A stretch of 64,000 nucleotides of DNA from Rhodotorula mucilaginosa (taxonomy: Eukaryota > Basidiomycota > Microbotryomycetes > Sporidiobolales > Sporidiobolaceae), in NCBI GenBank assembly GCA_034406715.1, contig CP137868.1:744001-808000 (forward strand), written 5' to 3'. A program made the translations under genes and the position numbers. The notes below the pieces were generated by a model that was not told the origin of the DNA, ran no database searches, and saw only the letters and a program-made list of their open reading frames with translations. Shown here in pieces: positions 1-10,683 of the stretch (positions are counted from its first letter, which is position 1; the number at the start of each line of letters is the position of its first letter).

Positions 1-1376
1 TGGACTCGCGCCCTTCCTCGATTTGTGGGTGCCGCTCCAGCTTGCGCGCGAGGTGGTCCTCGAACTCGGCAGACTCGACGAACTCGAGGCGCTGCTCGAT
101 TGGGACTCGAGGAGGGCGTGGACGGTCGAAGATCGCGAGGAGGAAGCGCTGCTGCACAAGTGAGCAGGCCGGTTTCTTGGTCGCTCGCTTCCGAGCCGTC
201 AGTTTCGCTCACATCCGCCGCTTTCCGACGACGCAGCTGGCGCATTCCGACAGAATGCCTCTCGCCTGCAGATTACAGCACCAAAACTATGCTCGCGTGG
301 GTTCTAGCCGCTTTGTCGCCCCGCCTGCCTCGCCCGCTCACGCTTTCCCTTGTTTTTCTGGCTGTGACAGTACCACCTTTGATCGGATCGTACTCCTCCC
401 TCCCACAAACCAGGTCCGAACCCTCCTACCTCCGCCCGAAGAAATCCCTAGCTACGGACAGTCGAACGGGACGACGGATATGGAAGCGGGGTCGGATTAC
501 GATCAGCTTTGGAGCAAAGTGGTCGAGTGGTCCGTCGTCGAATACGAACGGTGGAATCACCGCGATCGTTTCGGCACTGTCTCGAATTCAACAACGGGTT
601 TGCACGGAGTCAGCTCCGAGCCGGTGCGGGGCCGATCTCGACTAGGGTTATCCGACGCCGATCGCTTCAACCTCGACGCCGACTCTGATGGCGACACCGA
701 CGAGACCTCCTCCGACTTGACACCCCTCTTCCTCTACACGACTCTCACTCATCTCCTTGGCCTCGAAACCCTCATCCCGGCAGTCTCGTCCGAGCAACCC
801 GCGCTAGACACGCTCGCCCATCTTCCGTCCATCCCACCGCTGCATCGCGCCGCCCTGCTGCACAGTTCGTCCTCTCCATCCCTCTCATCGTTGTCCGTCA
901 ATTCTTCTTCTTCGACGACAGCAGCCCGCCTGTACCTCCTCGACGCCATCACTCGCCTCGTCGCGCACCACTACCGACAACACGCGCTCGAATCCCTCGC
1001 GGCCGTTCGCACGCGCCACCAGATAAGGGAAGCGCTCCTCGTCGCCGAGCAAGCCAAGTTTGGCGACTTGCAGGCTCGGCTTGATCAAGTCGAAGCGCGA
1101 CTCGAGGAGGATGCGAACCGCCAGAGGGAACGAGCGACTCGGGACCGCTTGATCCGCGAACGGGTTAAAGCGCTCGAGGAAGAAGTGGACCGACTTGCGC
1201 TCGGCGCGCCGAGGAACGCAGCAAACGTCGGGAGTCTTGCTACACCCTTCGGCGGAGGCGGAGTCGACACGAGGAGCGCAGTGATGATGGTGGCGGCGGC
1301 GGCTTTTGTGCTTGGAGTGGCGATCGGAATCGCCCTGGCCAACGCAGCAGGAGGAGGCGGTCCCGGTCGGGTGTAG
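1..1376 (+). CDS. Hypothetical tail-anchored coiled-coil protein (5' partial)
   Basis: An open frame enters from the left edge (frame from base 2) and reads a Leu/Glu-rich helix containing FLDLWVPLQLAREVVLEL. It reaches a GTGAGC donor at 160. The best acceptor is CTGTGACAG, giving an exon from 371, which restores the frame used to the stop at 1376. The downstream exon has acidic and Ser-rich stretches, then a long charged heptad-like helix (roughly bases 1000-1200), then a single hydrophobic segment (AAAAFVLGVAIGIALA) a few residues before the C-terminus. That layout is what a tail-anchored membrane protein shows, cytosolic body first. I do not recognise a family. The true start lies left of the window, and an extra small exon between 160 and 371 cannot be excluded. 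Confidence 0.6.
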   Translation, partial: DSRPSSICGCRSSLRARWSSNSADSTNSRRCSIGTRGGRGRSKIARRKRCCTSEQAGFLVARFRAVSFAHIRRFPTTQLAHSDRMPLACRLQHQNYARVGSSRFVAPPASPAHAFPCFSGCDSTTFDRIVLLPPTNQVRTLLPPPEEIPSYGQSNGTTDMEAGSDYDQLWSKVVEWSVVEYERWNHRDRFGTVSNSTTGLHGVSSEPVRGRSRLGLSDADRFNLDADSDGDTDETSSDLTPLFLYTTLTHLLGLETLIPAVSSEQPALDTLAHLPSIPPLHRAALLHSSSSPSLSSLSVNSSSSTTAARLYLLDAITRLVAHHYRQHALESLAAVRTRHQIREALLVAEQAKFGDLQARLDQVEARLEEDANRQRERATRDRLIRERVKALEEEVDRLALGAPRNAANVGSLATPFGGGGVDTRSAVMMVAAAAFVLGVAIGIALANAAGGGGPGRV

Positions 1377-1670
1377 GTGTCTTTTCAACTTCTGCTATCA
1401 CTCACACCGACTCTACACCCCGTGTGCAGTCCACTTCACGTTCTCTCACACCGGCCCGTAATGCGAGCAGCGATTGCGCCGCCACCGCCGTTCTGCACCG
1501 CCCCTGTACGCACGCATGACACGCGCAAGGGACATCCCGTTGTCCTCGCCATGCGGACCACGTGGACCACAACGGGGCCGCGGGGAGAACGGGAAGAGCT
1601 CCTTTATCCGTTGCGGACATGCCGCGGGGTGACGTCTTGCTCCTCCGTCTGGAGGTATTTAAACGGTCCG

Positions 1671-1708
<38 letters not shown>

Positions 1709-1753
1709 CTCTCTCTTCTTCCAAGGAAACACTTTGATTCTCTCTCCCACATC
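1377..1753. other. Intergenic region with CT-rich promoter
   Basis: No convincing gene. The stretch separates the tail-anchored protein from the small Con-6-like gene. It carries a CCCCT box near 1500 and a long pyrimidine tract from 1674, a common core-promoter feature upstream of fungal genes. It probably holds the 3' end of the left gene and the promoter of the right one. Confidence 0.4.
1674..1703. repeat. (CT)n microsatellite
   Basis: About 15 uninterrupted CT dinucleotides about 50 bases upstream of the likely start of the next gene. It looks like a polypyrimidine promoter tract and is likely to vary in length between strains. Confidence 0.9.
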
Positions 1754-2411
1754 ATGGTGATTTCTGACCCAGCCTTTGAACACCGAGCAGTCCTCGCTGA
1801 CCACCTTTTCTACGCACGACAGTCGAACCAGAAGAACCTCCACGTCCGTCCTTGGCTGAGCGCACCAGCTGTGACTCACTGACGGTATATGCTGATATAA
1901 CGGTATGTCCTATATAGGACGTTCACCACGGCAACGACGGCCTTGCGAAGAACCCGCAAGCGAATGCGGACCAACGTCACGTACGTTTTGTCGAACCGGA
2001 TCCGCTCTTTCGCTTTCCTTCTTCAGACCGGGCACCACCAATCATGGCGGCGAGTGATACTTCTTGTCTGAACTTTTGACAGCAAGGTGCCGTCGCGCGC
2101 GACGGCGAAAGCGTACGTTTGAGTCTTGTTGCCTCCTCCTCTAAGGAGCCCTTCCTCGTTGAACTCTCTTGGCTGACCTTCCTTGATCTCGGTGATAGCC
2201 CCAGTGGCACGGTCACCATGGCGCCTTCCACAACCCTAACGCTGGTCCTCAGGTCAAGGCGGTGCGTAGCAGCAGCAGGCTTTTCGGGTCTGTTCAGCTA
2301 GCTAGCGAGAAGCGCGCTCGGAACTGACTCTTCACGTCACCTGGTTTCTCCTCCGCATAGGACGCACTGGACAAGATGCAGTCCCTCGCCAAGGACGCCG
2401 GCAAGCGCTAA
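1754..2411 (+). CDS. Small Con-6-like stress/conidiation protein (tentative)
   Basis: Three in-phase exons can be joined. Exon 2 follows the acceptor ATATAG at 1917 and reads DVHHGNDGLAKNPQANAD, ending at a GTACGT donor near 1981. Exon 3 follows CCCCAG near 2206 and reads GHHGAFHNPNAGPQVKA. Exon 4 follows GCATAG near 2360 and reads DALDKMQSLAKDAGKR then stop. All junctions are phase 0. The two NP-centred repeats followed by a charged helix resemble the small conidiation protein Con-6 family, which is short and repeat-based. The start is the weak point: ATG at 1754 followed directly by an intron is possible but its GTGATT donor is poor. The family match is by eye only. Confidence 0.4.
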
Positions 2412-3539
2412 GCTCGCCCGGGGAGACGACGCGGCTTTTTCTAAACAGTATCTCAGTGATCCGATTTTGAAAACGTAAAACGCTCGTTCTTACTCATTCT
2501 TGCCGAGCTGCCCTTGGGAGTTTGTTTCCGTGCTTGAGGAGAGTAAGGGAGCCAGTCTTTGAAGAGAAGAGTCTCCGTATGTAGACGTTCGTGTTGAGAA
2601 GGCTGCCAACTCGATTCCTCAACGAGGTCCTTCTGCACTTTCCGCTGTCCCACGACCTCGGCTGAGCTCCGGACCGCCTCTCCGGACCTCGGACTAGGGT
2701 CCTGAGACCCCAGTGAAAGCGTACAAAAGTCCTACCGCAAGATGGGACTCTGCCTCTCCTTGTGCTTGCCGTGAGTCGAGTCCCTTGCCCTGCGTGCGCA
2801 CAGCTGCAGCTTCTCGACCGCTTTGAATGGCCGACTTCTGACGAGCAAAACCCTATGTACGCAGTTGTAGACGATCGACGTAAGATCTCTACTTTCGCTG
2901 GCGCGGGGTGCAGCTGGGCACAAGCGGCGCGAGCTGATTCGAGTTTCCTCACCCGCCGACGACGCATACTCTGCTTCCGGGTACGGATCCACAACGTGAA
3001 TAGCGTCGTCGTCGCAGCACCCGCTGCGGCAATCCGGATGCCCGCCCGTCCGGTTCCCGTCGTGGTCCGCCATCGCGCACCCATCGTCCCGTAAGTCGTC
3101 TCGAGCTTTCTCTCCGTTTTGATCCCGCAGCTGGGACTGGGACTGACTCGCCTTCCAACTTCCCTATGCATTCACAGTGTCGTCGTGGCGAGACCGGCGC
3201 TGGCTCCTGTTCGTCCAGTAGTGGTGCCACAGGAAGGCGCAGACGCGGCAGGTTTTGACGGATCGTACGCGCACAGGGGAGGAGGGAGTGTCGCTGCTTG
3301 TAAGCGCTTGGTTCGGGACCTCGTGGGAAGGCAGATGCCATGCAAATATCACGAGCTTCAAGAGGAGAGCACTTGCGAGGGAGAGAGAGAGAGGGACGAC
3401 ACTTCTACTGCGGAGAGAAAGGGAAATCTCGAGAGGTTCTTCTACGGGGCGTGAGTTGGATCTGACAACAAGGCGAGATATGAATCGAAGGTGCGAGGAG
3501 ACCGGGTGACTTTCTACAGGCTAGGACCGTGCACTCAGT
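2412..3539. other. No confident gene
   Basis: About 1.1 kb between two genes. The only attractive piece is a minus-strand exon whose ATG is at 3073 (MADHDGNRTGGHPDCRSGCC), with GC-rich third positions and a GTGAGG donor near 2952. I could not extend it into a convincing protein. The stretch around 3390 is purine-rich (GAGA repeats). Nothing else is recognisable. Confidence 0.3.
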
Positions 3540-5000
3540 CTAGGTGGCAGCAGAGCCGTTCGAGCGTGCCGTGGAAGAGGCGGCGTCGGAATCGGGCTTG
3601 AACACCTCGGGCCAGACTCGGCGCAATTCTGTGCGACGGGGGCAACAGAGGATTTATTAGCACTAGCACGCCCTCGGAAAGGGCATCGCTGAGCACCGAA
3701 AAAAGTCTGATGCGAGACGCACCCTGTAGACGGTGGACGACGCTAATCCGAGGCGCGTTGACCTGCTTGTCCTCCGCCGCCTTGACCGCCACCTCCGCAT
3801 TCTCCTCCTCCTCGCACATCACTCCATCCCCCACACCCCCATGACCGTTCCCGATCCTGTTGGGGGTCTCATGCGCGAGTCGAGTCTCTTCGCTCCCGCT
3901 CTCGTCAAACAGGACGCAGTGTCCCCAGCCGAGGGCGTTGGCGCCTCGGACGTTGAGGGCCGAGTCGTCGACAAAGTACAGATCCGAGACGGGAGGGGGA
4001 GGCGAAGAAATGTGAGAGAGGGCTTCGTTGAAGAATGCTGTGTGTGAAACGGGGAGTCAGCGGAAGCTGGTCGTAGATAAGGAGGGAGGAGAACGAGAAA
4101 CGAACCGGATTCGGGCTTGCAAGAAAAGTCGCCGGCGCCATAGTCACATGATACGACGCCCTCAAAGAAATGCGAGATTCCTAGCAATTGGAGTACCCGC
4201 GTGGCGTGCTTTCTCGGGAAAACAAATAGTGGGAACCAGTTCAGCCCAAAGCGCGGCGGAATTGGAGAGATGCAAGGGAAAAACTCACAAAGACGTAGGC
4301 GTTGGTCAACGCCCAGACATGACACTTTTCCCGGTCGATACTGGCGAGCAAATGTTGCAGTTCGGGGTCGACTTTGAGGACCGTCTCGAGCGGCAGACTG
4401 GCGTCGCAGTGCTTGTCGTAATCGAGCGGGTCGACCTTGTGATGCCGCACGAGTCCGCGGATCGCGAGTCCGTACTCTTTGTAGTAGTGGTTGTGCAAGT
4501 CTCGAGCTTCATCGTCCGAGAGGCCTAGTTTGCGGAAGTAGGCTGTATAAGAGGGGGGTCAGCCGAGGATTCCAACTTGACGGGCGAGTCCACGACCGGA
4601 CGGACCTCGGATTTTGCCGACCATGAGTTGTGCGATTCCGCATTCTTTCGAGTACTAAGGACCGAGCATACAGGGTCAGCGGCTCGACTCTGACGCGGGA
4701 CAGCAGTGGGGGTCGACGTCAACGTCGCGTGTGCTCGCCTCCCCGCCGCGCCTTGCCCGAAGGAGCAGCGCCAGAGGGAATTGAGCGCAGTGCTCGCGGG
4801 GTATGGGATGGGCTTACGAGGCAGTTGTCAATGTCGAAGAAGACGATCCGCTTGCCGTCGGGACTCGGCGGGGCTTTCGTTCGAGGAGTCCCGTCCGGGA
4901 ACGTGCACAGCGCTGCGTGACAGGAGCTCTTAGTCCACGTGAAATAGCGTTAGAGTCGCCTGCACGCACTGGATCGCTTCGGTGGGGCGGGCAGCGTCAT
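3540..5000 (-). CDS. SDT1: Pyrimidine 5'-nucleotidase, HAD superfamily (SDT1/PHM8 type)
   Basis: Soluble HAD phosphatase that in the SDT1 family removes phosphate from pyrimidine nucleoside monophosphates such as UMP and CMP. HAD motif I is visible as IVFFDIDNCL, with the nucleophile and acid/base aspartates in DID. Then come AYFRKLGLSDDEARDLHNHY, YGLAIRGLVRHHKVDPLDYD, motif II as WALTNAY, the FEGVVSCDY and SCKPES segment carrying the conserved lysine, and motif IV as LYFVDDSALNV. At least six short introns are needed. The start at 5000 gives MTLPAPPKRST, then an intron ending CACGCAG joins in phase to the catalytic exon. The C-terminus ends ELRRVWPEVFKPD plus a Ser/Ala tail. It is head-to-head with the F-box gene 147 bases away. 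Confidence 0.93.
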
Positions 5001-5147
5001 GGTCGTGGCAAAGTTGAGAGACAAACCCGCGGACGTGCGGACGAAGCTGCGTCTCTGAATCTCACCAGCACCGGGCACCACGCGAGTCCGCCTCGGAAAA
5101 GGGCTTGACTCGCTTGTTGTCAGTTCCCCGGACCGCCGAGCCTCAAA
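5001..5147. promoter_or_regulatory. Shared divergent promoter, nucleotidase / F-box gene
   Basis: Only 147 bases separate the two start codons, which point away from each other, so both 5' leaders and promoters must share this stretch. No clear TATA box is visible. Confidence 0.5.
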
Positions 5148-6691
5148 TGCCTGCAGCAGCCACGCTCGCTTCGCTGCCGGCCGAGATCCATGCCAGGATC
5201 GCTGCCCTCTGTGCTCTCCAAGACCGCCGCTTCAAGCACGCAAAACTCAGAAGGATACGACGTTTCCCGTCGCCGACCCGCCACATACCGTGCCTGCACC
5301 TTCGACCGTCGGCGCGCTCTCGGTTCTCTCGAAATACTGGAACCAGGTCTCGGAGCCGTACCGCTTCTCGGTGCGTCAAGGCCTACACTCACACCGTCTC
5401 GAAAAGGTGTTCCTTTTGCAATGGTTGATCTCGCTTATGCCCGATCCATGACCTTCTCCAGAGACTCGAGGCGTCGCACCTCGAGTCGCGCAAGTTCCAT
5501 CTCGGCTTTGGTCGCAAGTTTGGACGTTACATCACCGAACTCGACCTCGGCGACCTCTGCCGCAGAGACGGGGCGGACCCGACCATCGTGCTCGACGCGC
5601 TGCCGTTGCTCCCGAACCTCCACACCGTGGTCACTCCCACCATGAGGGATGTCGTCGAAATGGTGGCGGACGATACGCAATTCGACGACCCGGAGGCGAC
5701 ACGCTACGGCCGCGAAGTGTCGTACGTCGAGGAAGCCCTGTTTGAGCTGTTCGCGTCGGTGCCCTCGCTCGTCGTCGACACCGATCGGTGCGGCGGCACG
5801 TTCTTCGCCTCCCTCGCGACAAAATCACCAAAGACGAGGCAGCTGGTGCTCTACGATAACGAAGACGCAAGGCCGGAACGACTCGTCAATCTTGCCTTTG
5901 ACGCCCTCGGGTCGTGTCCACAGCTCACCGAGCTGAAACTCGTCATCAGCAAGGAGCTCAACGAGCCCTTTCTCGGACACGATCTCCCCTCGGACTGCTC
6001 CCTGCGATACCTCTCGCTGTCGACTCTCGGCGGAAACACCCCGTCCGTCTTTCAGCTGATCGGGAAATTCTCGCCGGTCCTGCGGTCGTTGGAATTGAAC
6101 TTTGAGGAGTTCGAACCGAGCCTCAGCATCCCGTTCGCCGAAGGCTCTCACTTCCCGCACCTCGAAACTCTGGTCGCCTCCCATACATACCTCGTCAGAA
6201 CTGACGACTTTGTCAATTCAATCTCGCCCACCGTGTTCCCGGTCCTCCGACACCTCGAGTTGCGGACTCGCTACGGTGCGCCGCCAGCATCCTCGCACAA
6301 GGCGACCTTGACCGACTTGGCCGCCGCCTTCGCGCCGTGCAACTCGCTTCCACTGGCAACTGTCTCGGCCGATGCCGTGTCGACCAATCCCACCCGCTTC
6401 CGCCTCGGTGACTCGCCACTCCCGGCAGCGAACCGACCAGGCCATCATCGTCGCTCGCTGATACCGTCAGACATTTTACAAAACCCGGCCAGGTACCGTC
6501 GCCAAGCCTTGCAGTCTCCAGATCGACACGTCAATTTCCCTGTGTACAGTCTGAAAACGATCGAGCCGCTCCTCGACCGTATGCGCGACATGGTCTACGA
6601 GTCACTCCAGGTGAACGATTACGTTCAGCTTGCGCGGATCGCACGGGCCTTGCAGCCGTGCGAGCTACTCCGCATCGAGACGGACGCGTAG
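5148..6691 (+). CDS. F-box / leucine-rich-repeat protein
   Basis: The N-terminus reads MPAAATLASLPAEIHARIAA, a typical F-box opening. A second piece reads ALSVLSKYWNQVSEPYRFS, the closing helices of such domains in this lineage. After an intron ending CTCCAG near 5461 the frame runs to the stop at 6691 with LRR-like segments (ITELDLGDL, QLTELKLVIS, LRSLELNFEEF, VLRHLELRTRYG). F-box proteins recruit substrates to SCF ubiquitin ligases; that role here is inference. Between the first two pieces the reading frame must shift by one base around 5215-5280, and I see no usable intron there. The gene may be broken, or the sequence may carry a small error. The large exon codes cleanly. Confidence 0.6.
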
Positions 6692-6831
6692 TCGAGTCGG
6701 CTGAGAAGCCGTGGGCAATCCAAACATGAATTGTCAAATGTATCGCTACAGTGGCAAAAAACGGAAAGCGTGTGAGAGTGGTGGAAGCAAACTGCGGGTT
6801 CATTTCCGCTGTTCCTGGATCCGCAAGTTGG

Positions 6832-7707
6832 TCATAAACAGCTGGTGGGAAGTCTGGCAAGGAGGGACCCTATCGTGACCGGGGGCGCTACGGCAGGCCA
6901 GAAGAGAGCAGCAGCTTTTGCCTCGGCCGCGTCCGCCCCCGAAACTGAACAACCGGTGGCAATCTCGACGAAACGCCTGTCGATCCAGGTCTCCAGGCGA
7001 TTCAGCCCATCCTGAGGCACCGTCGGTTCAGTGCCGGCGTGGGAAACAGAAGCGGCGGCGAACGCGTTCGCAAACGACGGAGGAATGGCGGCCGATTCGA
7101 GGATCGGGAACTTGCTCTTCTGCCGCTTCTTCTTCTTCTCCTTGTGCTGGGTCTGCTTGTTCCTGATTGGCGTCGGAGGAGGAGTGTGCATACTCGCGTT
7201 TGCGAGAGTCGCATCGATCAAGGTGAGCTTGCTGAGGAGCGCGATTTTATCCGTCGGGGAGAGGTCAAACACGGCCATGCAATTCTGCAATAGGTCGAGC
7301 AGCTCGCGAGTGTCGAGGCAGTCGACCTTGGCGTCGTCGTAGTTTTGGAGGATGACGTTGCGAGTCTCGGTGCGACGGAGAATGTCGTCTTGATCGTGGA
7401 TGGGGATTCGACGGGCAGAGACTGCTCGCGCGGGAGAAGTCGAACATTCGTCCGAAATGGCGACGGTCTTGTAGAGTGGCCCCTGAGTCGTGATTGGTGG
7501 GAGTACGGGGACCTTTTCCAGCAAGACCGACGCGCGCGTTCCGGTCAGCTGTCCACCCCGAAGAGCCGTTTTGGGGACGCAGACAATGAAATAGCTCACT
7601 TGGCGCTTCTTGCGTCTGCTCAGAGTGGGCAATACCACCTCCTCCTGGGTCTCTTGGGCCTTTCCAGAGGACCTGGTAGTTCGACGAGGGCGAATAGGGC
7701 GTGGCAT
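6832..7707 (-). CDS. Hypothetical basic, low-complexity protein
   Basis: Single-exon frame of about 291 residues from ATG at 7707 (MPRPIRPRRTTRSSGK). The open frame extends further upstream, but that part codes poorly and includes probable leader sequence. The protein is Arg/Lys- and Ser-rich at the front. It has a central helical part (LDTRELLDLLQNCMAVFDLS) and a strong basic cluster, KEKKKKRQKSK, that could be a nuclear localisation signal. The Ala-rich tail ends LLARLPTSCL. I recognise no family. It is tail-to-tail with the F-box gene. Codon use is ordinary for the window. Confidence 0.55.
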   Translation of the reverse strand: MPRPIRPRRTTRSSGKAQETQEEVVLPTLSRRKKRQVSYFIVCVPKTALRGGQLTGTRASVLLEKVPVLPPITTQGPLYKTVAISDECSTSPARAVSARRIPIHDQDDILRRTETRNVILQNYDDAKVDCLDTRELLDLLQNCMAVFDLSPTDKIALLSKLTLIDATLANASMHTPPPTPIRNKQTQHKEKKKKRQKSKFPILESAAIPPSFANAFAAASVSHAGTEPTVPQDGLNRLETWIDRRFVEIATGCSVSGADAAEAKAAALFWPAVAPPVTIGSLLARLPTSCL

Positions 7708-8836
7708 GACGCTTGCGGACGAAGATATCTGAGAGCTGGACGAGGCGAGTTCGAGATGAGCAGTCGGCCGGCTCTTGTTTGATGTAATCGGCTCACGAAA
7801 CGACCGTGGGTAGAACGAGAGTCGGAAGAGCCACAGAGCAGAGCAGAGCGAACCCAAAGGAACGAAGAAAGATCGTTGTTCCGTCCCCAACCCTTTCCCC
7901 TGTGATCGAGGAACCGGAGGTCTCGAGAGCAGTGCGGAGACACAAGACGGACGTTGACGTCTCGTCCGTCCGTTCATTCACAGCCGTTCGCGCTTAGTTC
8001 AGGAGCTCTGTGACGCGGACGCGGGGTGAGAGGGGGAGGGACCGGCGAATGTTGAGCCGAAGTGGAGGAGACGGCGATGTCCCTCGAGCGGTAGGTGCGC
8101 ACAGATGTGGCCTATATGGCATAGCGTGAGAGTGAGTCCTTTGCTGTGCCTTCCGTTCGAAGCACACGCGTGTTCGGCCGCTGTAAGAGTGGCAGATCGC
8201 AGGCGGGAGGGATTGGCAGCCGTCGAGAGAGGCACCGGAGTCCGCGAAGGTGCTAAGCGGTGCAGCAGAGAGCCTGTACCATTATGGCGGCGCCGAGCGT
8301 GCGATCTCGCGCGCCCGCATTCATTCTCAACAGCAGCGAGACGTCTAGAGGTACGAGCCGGAGAGGAGTGAGTGATGACAGGTTGAAGATGTCTGTCGGG
8401 CGGCGAGAGAAGCGTAGGAGCAGAAAGCGACGCCAGCAGCCCGAGCTGGCGACATTTATAGCTTATGCAACTTGCCTTGATGGTCGACGTTCGGGGAACA
8501 GTAGCTGAACGATACGAGAAAGCAAGAAAGTGCGCTGGATGAAAAGAGGAGACGGGTTCTCGAGCACAATCAAATGGACAACTTCTGCAGTAGTGGTATT
8601 CCATTACTGCTGTATACAGGGCCAGAGATAGGGAAGACGGCACGGGTCCGGTAGCGGATAAGGGATTCGAGGCTGAAGCGGGCATGTGGTGAAGGTTTCG
8701 CGACGACGGGCAGACTGGCAACACAGAATGTATTTTGCAAGTGGTGATTGGATGATGTACTTCATCCGGTGAGGGGTTCGGGAAGAAGAGGCGTAGAGTG
8801 GGCGAGGGGAACGTGGTGCGGCTCGGCCTTAAGCTT
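7708..8836. other. No confident gene
   Basis: About 1.1 kb between two minus-strand genes. A long minus-strand open frame covers 7999-9036, but its translation is Ser/Arg/Pro noise and its right end lies antisense in another frame to the zinc-cluster gene, so I treat it as a shadow. The stretch near 8520-8770 is less GC-rich. It probably holds the 3' end of the zinc-cluster gene and the promoter of the unknown gene to its left. Confidence 0.35.
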
Positions 8837-9746
8837 TCAAGCCGCTGCGCCCTCCTGCTTGCATCCGGACTTTGGCCAAGAGGGCGGCAACCCATGCTCG
8901 AGATAGTGTGGGATGTTTTCCGGGTCGAGCACATCCTCGACTTCGAGTCCGACGCGGTGCGCGAGCTGCCCGATCCGAATCCGGAGCTGGTCCACCTCGG
9001 CTCGACGTCTCGCGATGCGGTCGTCCGAGGCGGCACCGCCGGGGAGGGCTCCGCTGCGTTCGTAGAGCGGTTTGCACTTGGACCAGATGCAAATCGTCTC
9101 GTGGATGATGCAACTGCCGCAAACCGTGTACCGGTCGCACTGTGTCGGCGAGGCTGCTGGGTTAGCCTCGCCTCGGCACTGACGAAACAAAGAGAACCTC
9201 TCGTACCTTTTCCCTCCGTCTCGAACAGGCGTCGCAGCTACGATATGCACCGCGTCCCGGCTTTTCAGTCGGATCGCCGAGACTCGCAGACGAAGGATGC
9301 ACGAGCCGCAACAGGTCGGGTGGCAGATCGGGCGGCGACGACAAGACTTGCTTTGCCTTGGATCCCTGTGACGGGGTGGGTGTCGAGACTTTAGTTCCGG
9401 TGGCAGGAGGTGATGACGACCCTGCTGTCGAGTCCGGCGCGGTTCCTGACGAGGCCGCGGAGCTCCGTCGGGTTCTCATCGCAGGGCTCCCGGCGCGGTC
9501 GTCTTTGCACGCGCGGTCCAGGCGCAATCGCTGTCGTGCCGGTACTCCCTTTGACGTGGTCGTGCTGCTCCGGGAAGAGGTCGGCGTCGCTGTTGCTGCT
9601 GCGGTTCGGTCCGCGGAGGAGGAGGAAGGACGAGGTAGTGGTGAGACGAGGGCGTGGTGGTGGAACGCTTTCGAGCGGATCCGGTTGGGACGCCAGTCGT
9701 CCGTCTTGGTAGGAGCGCGCAAGGCTTTTGGCTTGGTGCGCATGCG
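8837..9746 (-). CDS. Small Zn(II)2Cys6 transcription factor
   Basis: Two exons. Exon 1 encodes a Ser/Thr/Pro-rich arm that ends GAYRSCDACSRRREK at a GTACGAG donor. Exon 2 follows GACACAG and begins CDRYTVCGSC. Joined, the cysteines have spacing C-x2-C-x6-C-x5-C-x2-C-x6-C, exactly a fungal Zn2Cys6 DNA-binding cluster. The splice falls directly before the third cysteine. After the cluster comes a short charged helix (RIARRRAEVDQLRIRIGQL) likely to act as a dimerisation coiled coil, and the protein ends soon after. There is no fungal transcription factor middle domain, so this is a compact family member with the cluster near the C-terminal third. I chose ATG 9746 (MRTKPKALRAPTK); an in-frame ATG at 9875 would add 43 residues. 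Confidence 0.85.
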
Positions 9747-10683
9747 GTTGTTGTTCGGCGAAGCGAGGATCGAGGAGGGGGAAAGCGAAATGACGAGCGC
9801 GAGCGGAGGTCCACGGAGCAAAAAGTCGCGGACACACTGGGTGCTCGCTCGCTCAGTCGTTAGCAGGCGTGCCAATCAACGTGACGAAAGGCAGGCTTGT
9901 ATTGTGGTGATATACAGCAGCAGTAGCCTGCGTGGACCAGCGGAAGAGCAAGAGCGAGGCCCTGCACGAGGCCCTCGGGGAAGCCGACCTGCACAGGAGT
10001 CAGCGTCCCCGTCAAAGCTCCTGTTCCGGCACAGCCCCCGCTTATCTTGCCCCACGTGAGCAGTTGCATCGATCCGAGCCGCGTCGTGAGAGCGGTCTGT
10101 GCGGCGACGCGCTCGAGAAGTTCGGAGTGATGAGAGTGGAGCTGCTGTTGTGGGGTCGTACTCTGGCAGCGAGGAGCAGAGACCGCACCATTGCAGTCAA
10201 GCAGGTATCGACAGCAAGTGCGATGTCCTTGACAGGCTGTGGTGGTCTGTGGCTGCTACTCAACCCCCGAACCGACTCTCAATCGGAACTGAAGACACGT
10301 CTTTCGGAGACTTTTGCGCCACAGGGGGGTGTTCGCCGGAGTCTGAGATCTTCAGCATGACGCATTGAAGCTCCCAATCGTAACGACACACGAATCCGAG
10401 GCATCGCTCACCGCGCACAAAGCAAGAGAAGAATCGTTTCAAGCGGCGCCGACGGCAACCCTGCTTCGTAACTCGTCCATACTTCCCTCGGCCTTTGTTT
10501 CCTTCACAATCACTATGCACGGAACTTCACTCGCTCTCCTATTCGTGTCGATTTCTTGGCCGGATCTGCCTGTTCAGAGGTCGCCGCGCAAGTACCCGCC
10601 GTGAGGGAGGGCCTCGGCATCGTCGAGCGCGTTGAGTTTGGCATCGGGGGGCGAGTGAGGCTATCGTCCGAGACGTACGAAGG
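9747..10683. other. Possible small multi-exon minus-strand gene, unresolved
   Basis: Two minus-strand pieces look coding. One reads PVKDIALAVDTCLTAM (around 10200-10250). The other reads HHSELLERVAAQTALTTRL (around 10090-10145), a short amphipathic helix. The only acceptor I find between them would leave a 26-nt intron, which is too short. I could not assign a start or stop. The rest of the stretch shows nothing recognisable. Confidence 0.2.

Noticed and set aside
7999-9036. 345-residue minus-strand open frame
   Set aside because: Overlaps the well-supported zinc-cluster exon in another frame and reads Ser/Arg/Pro noise.
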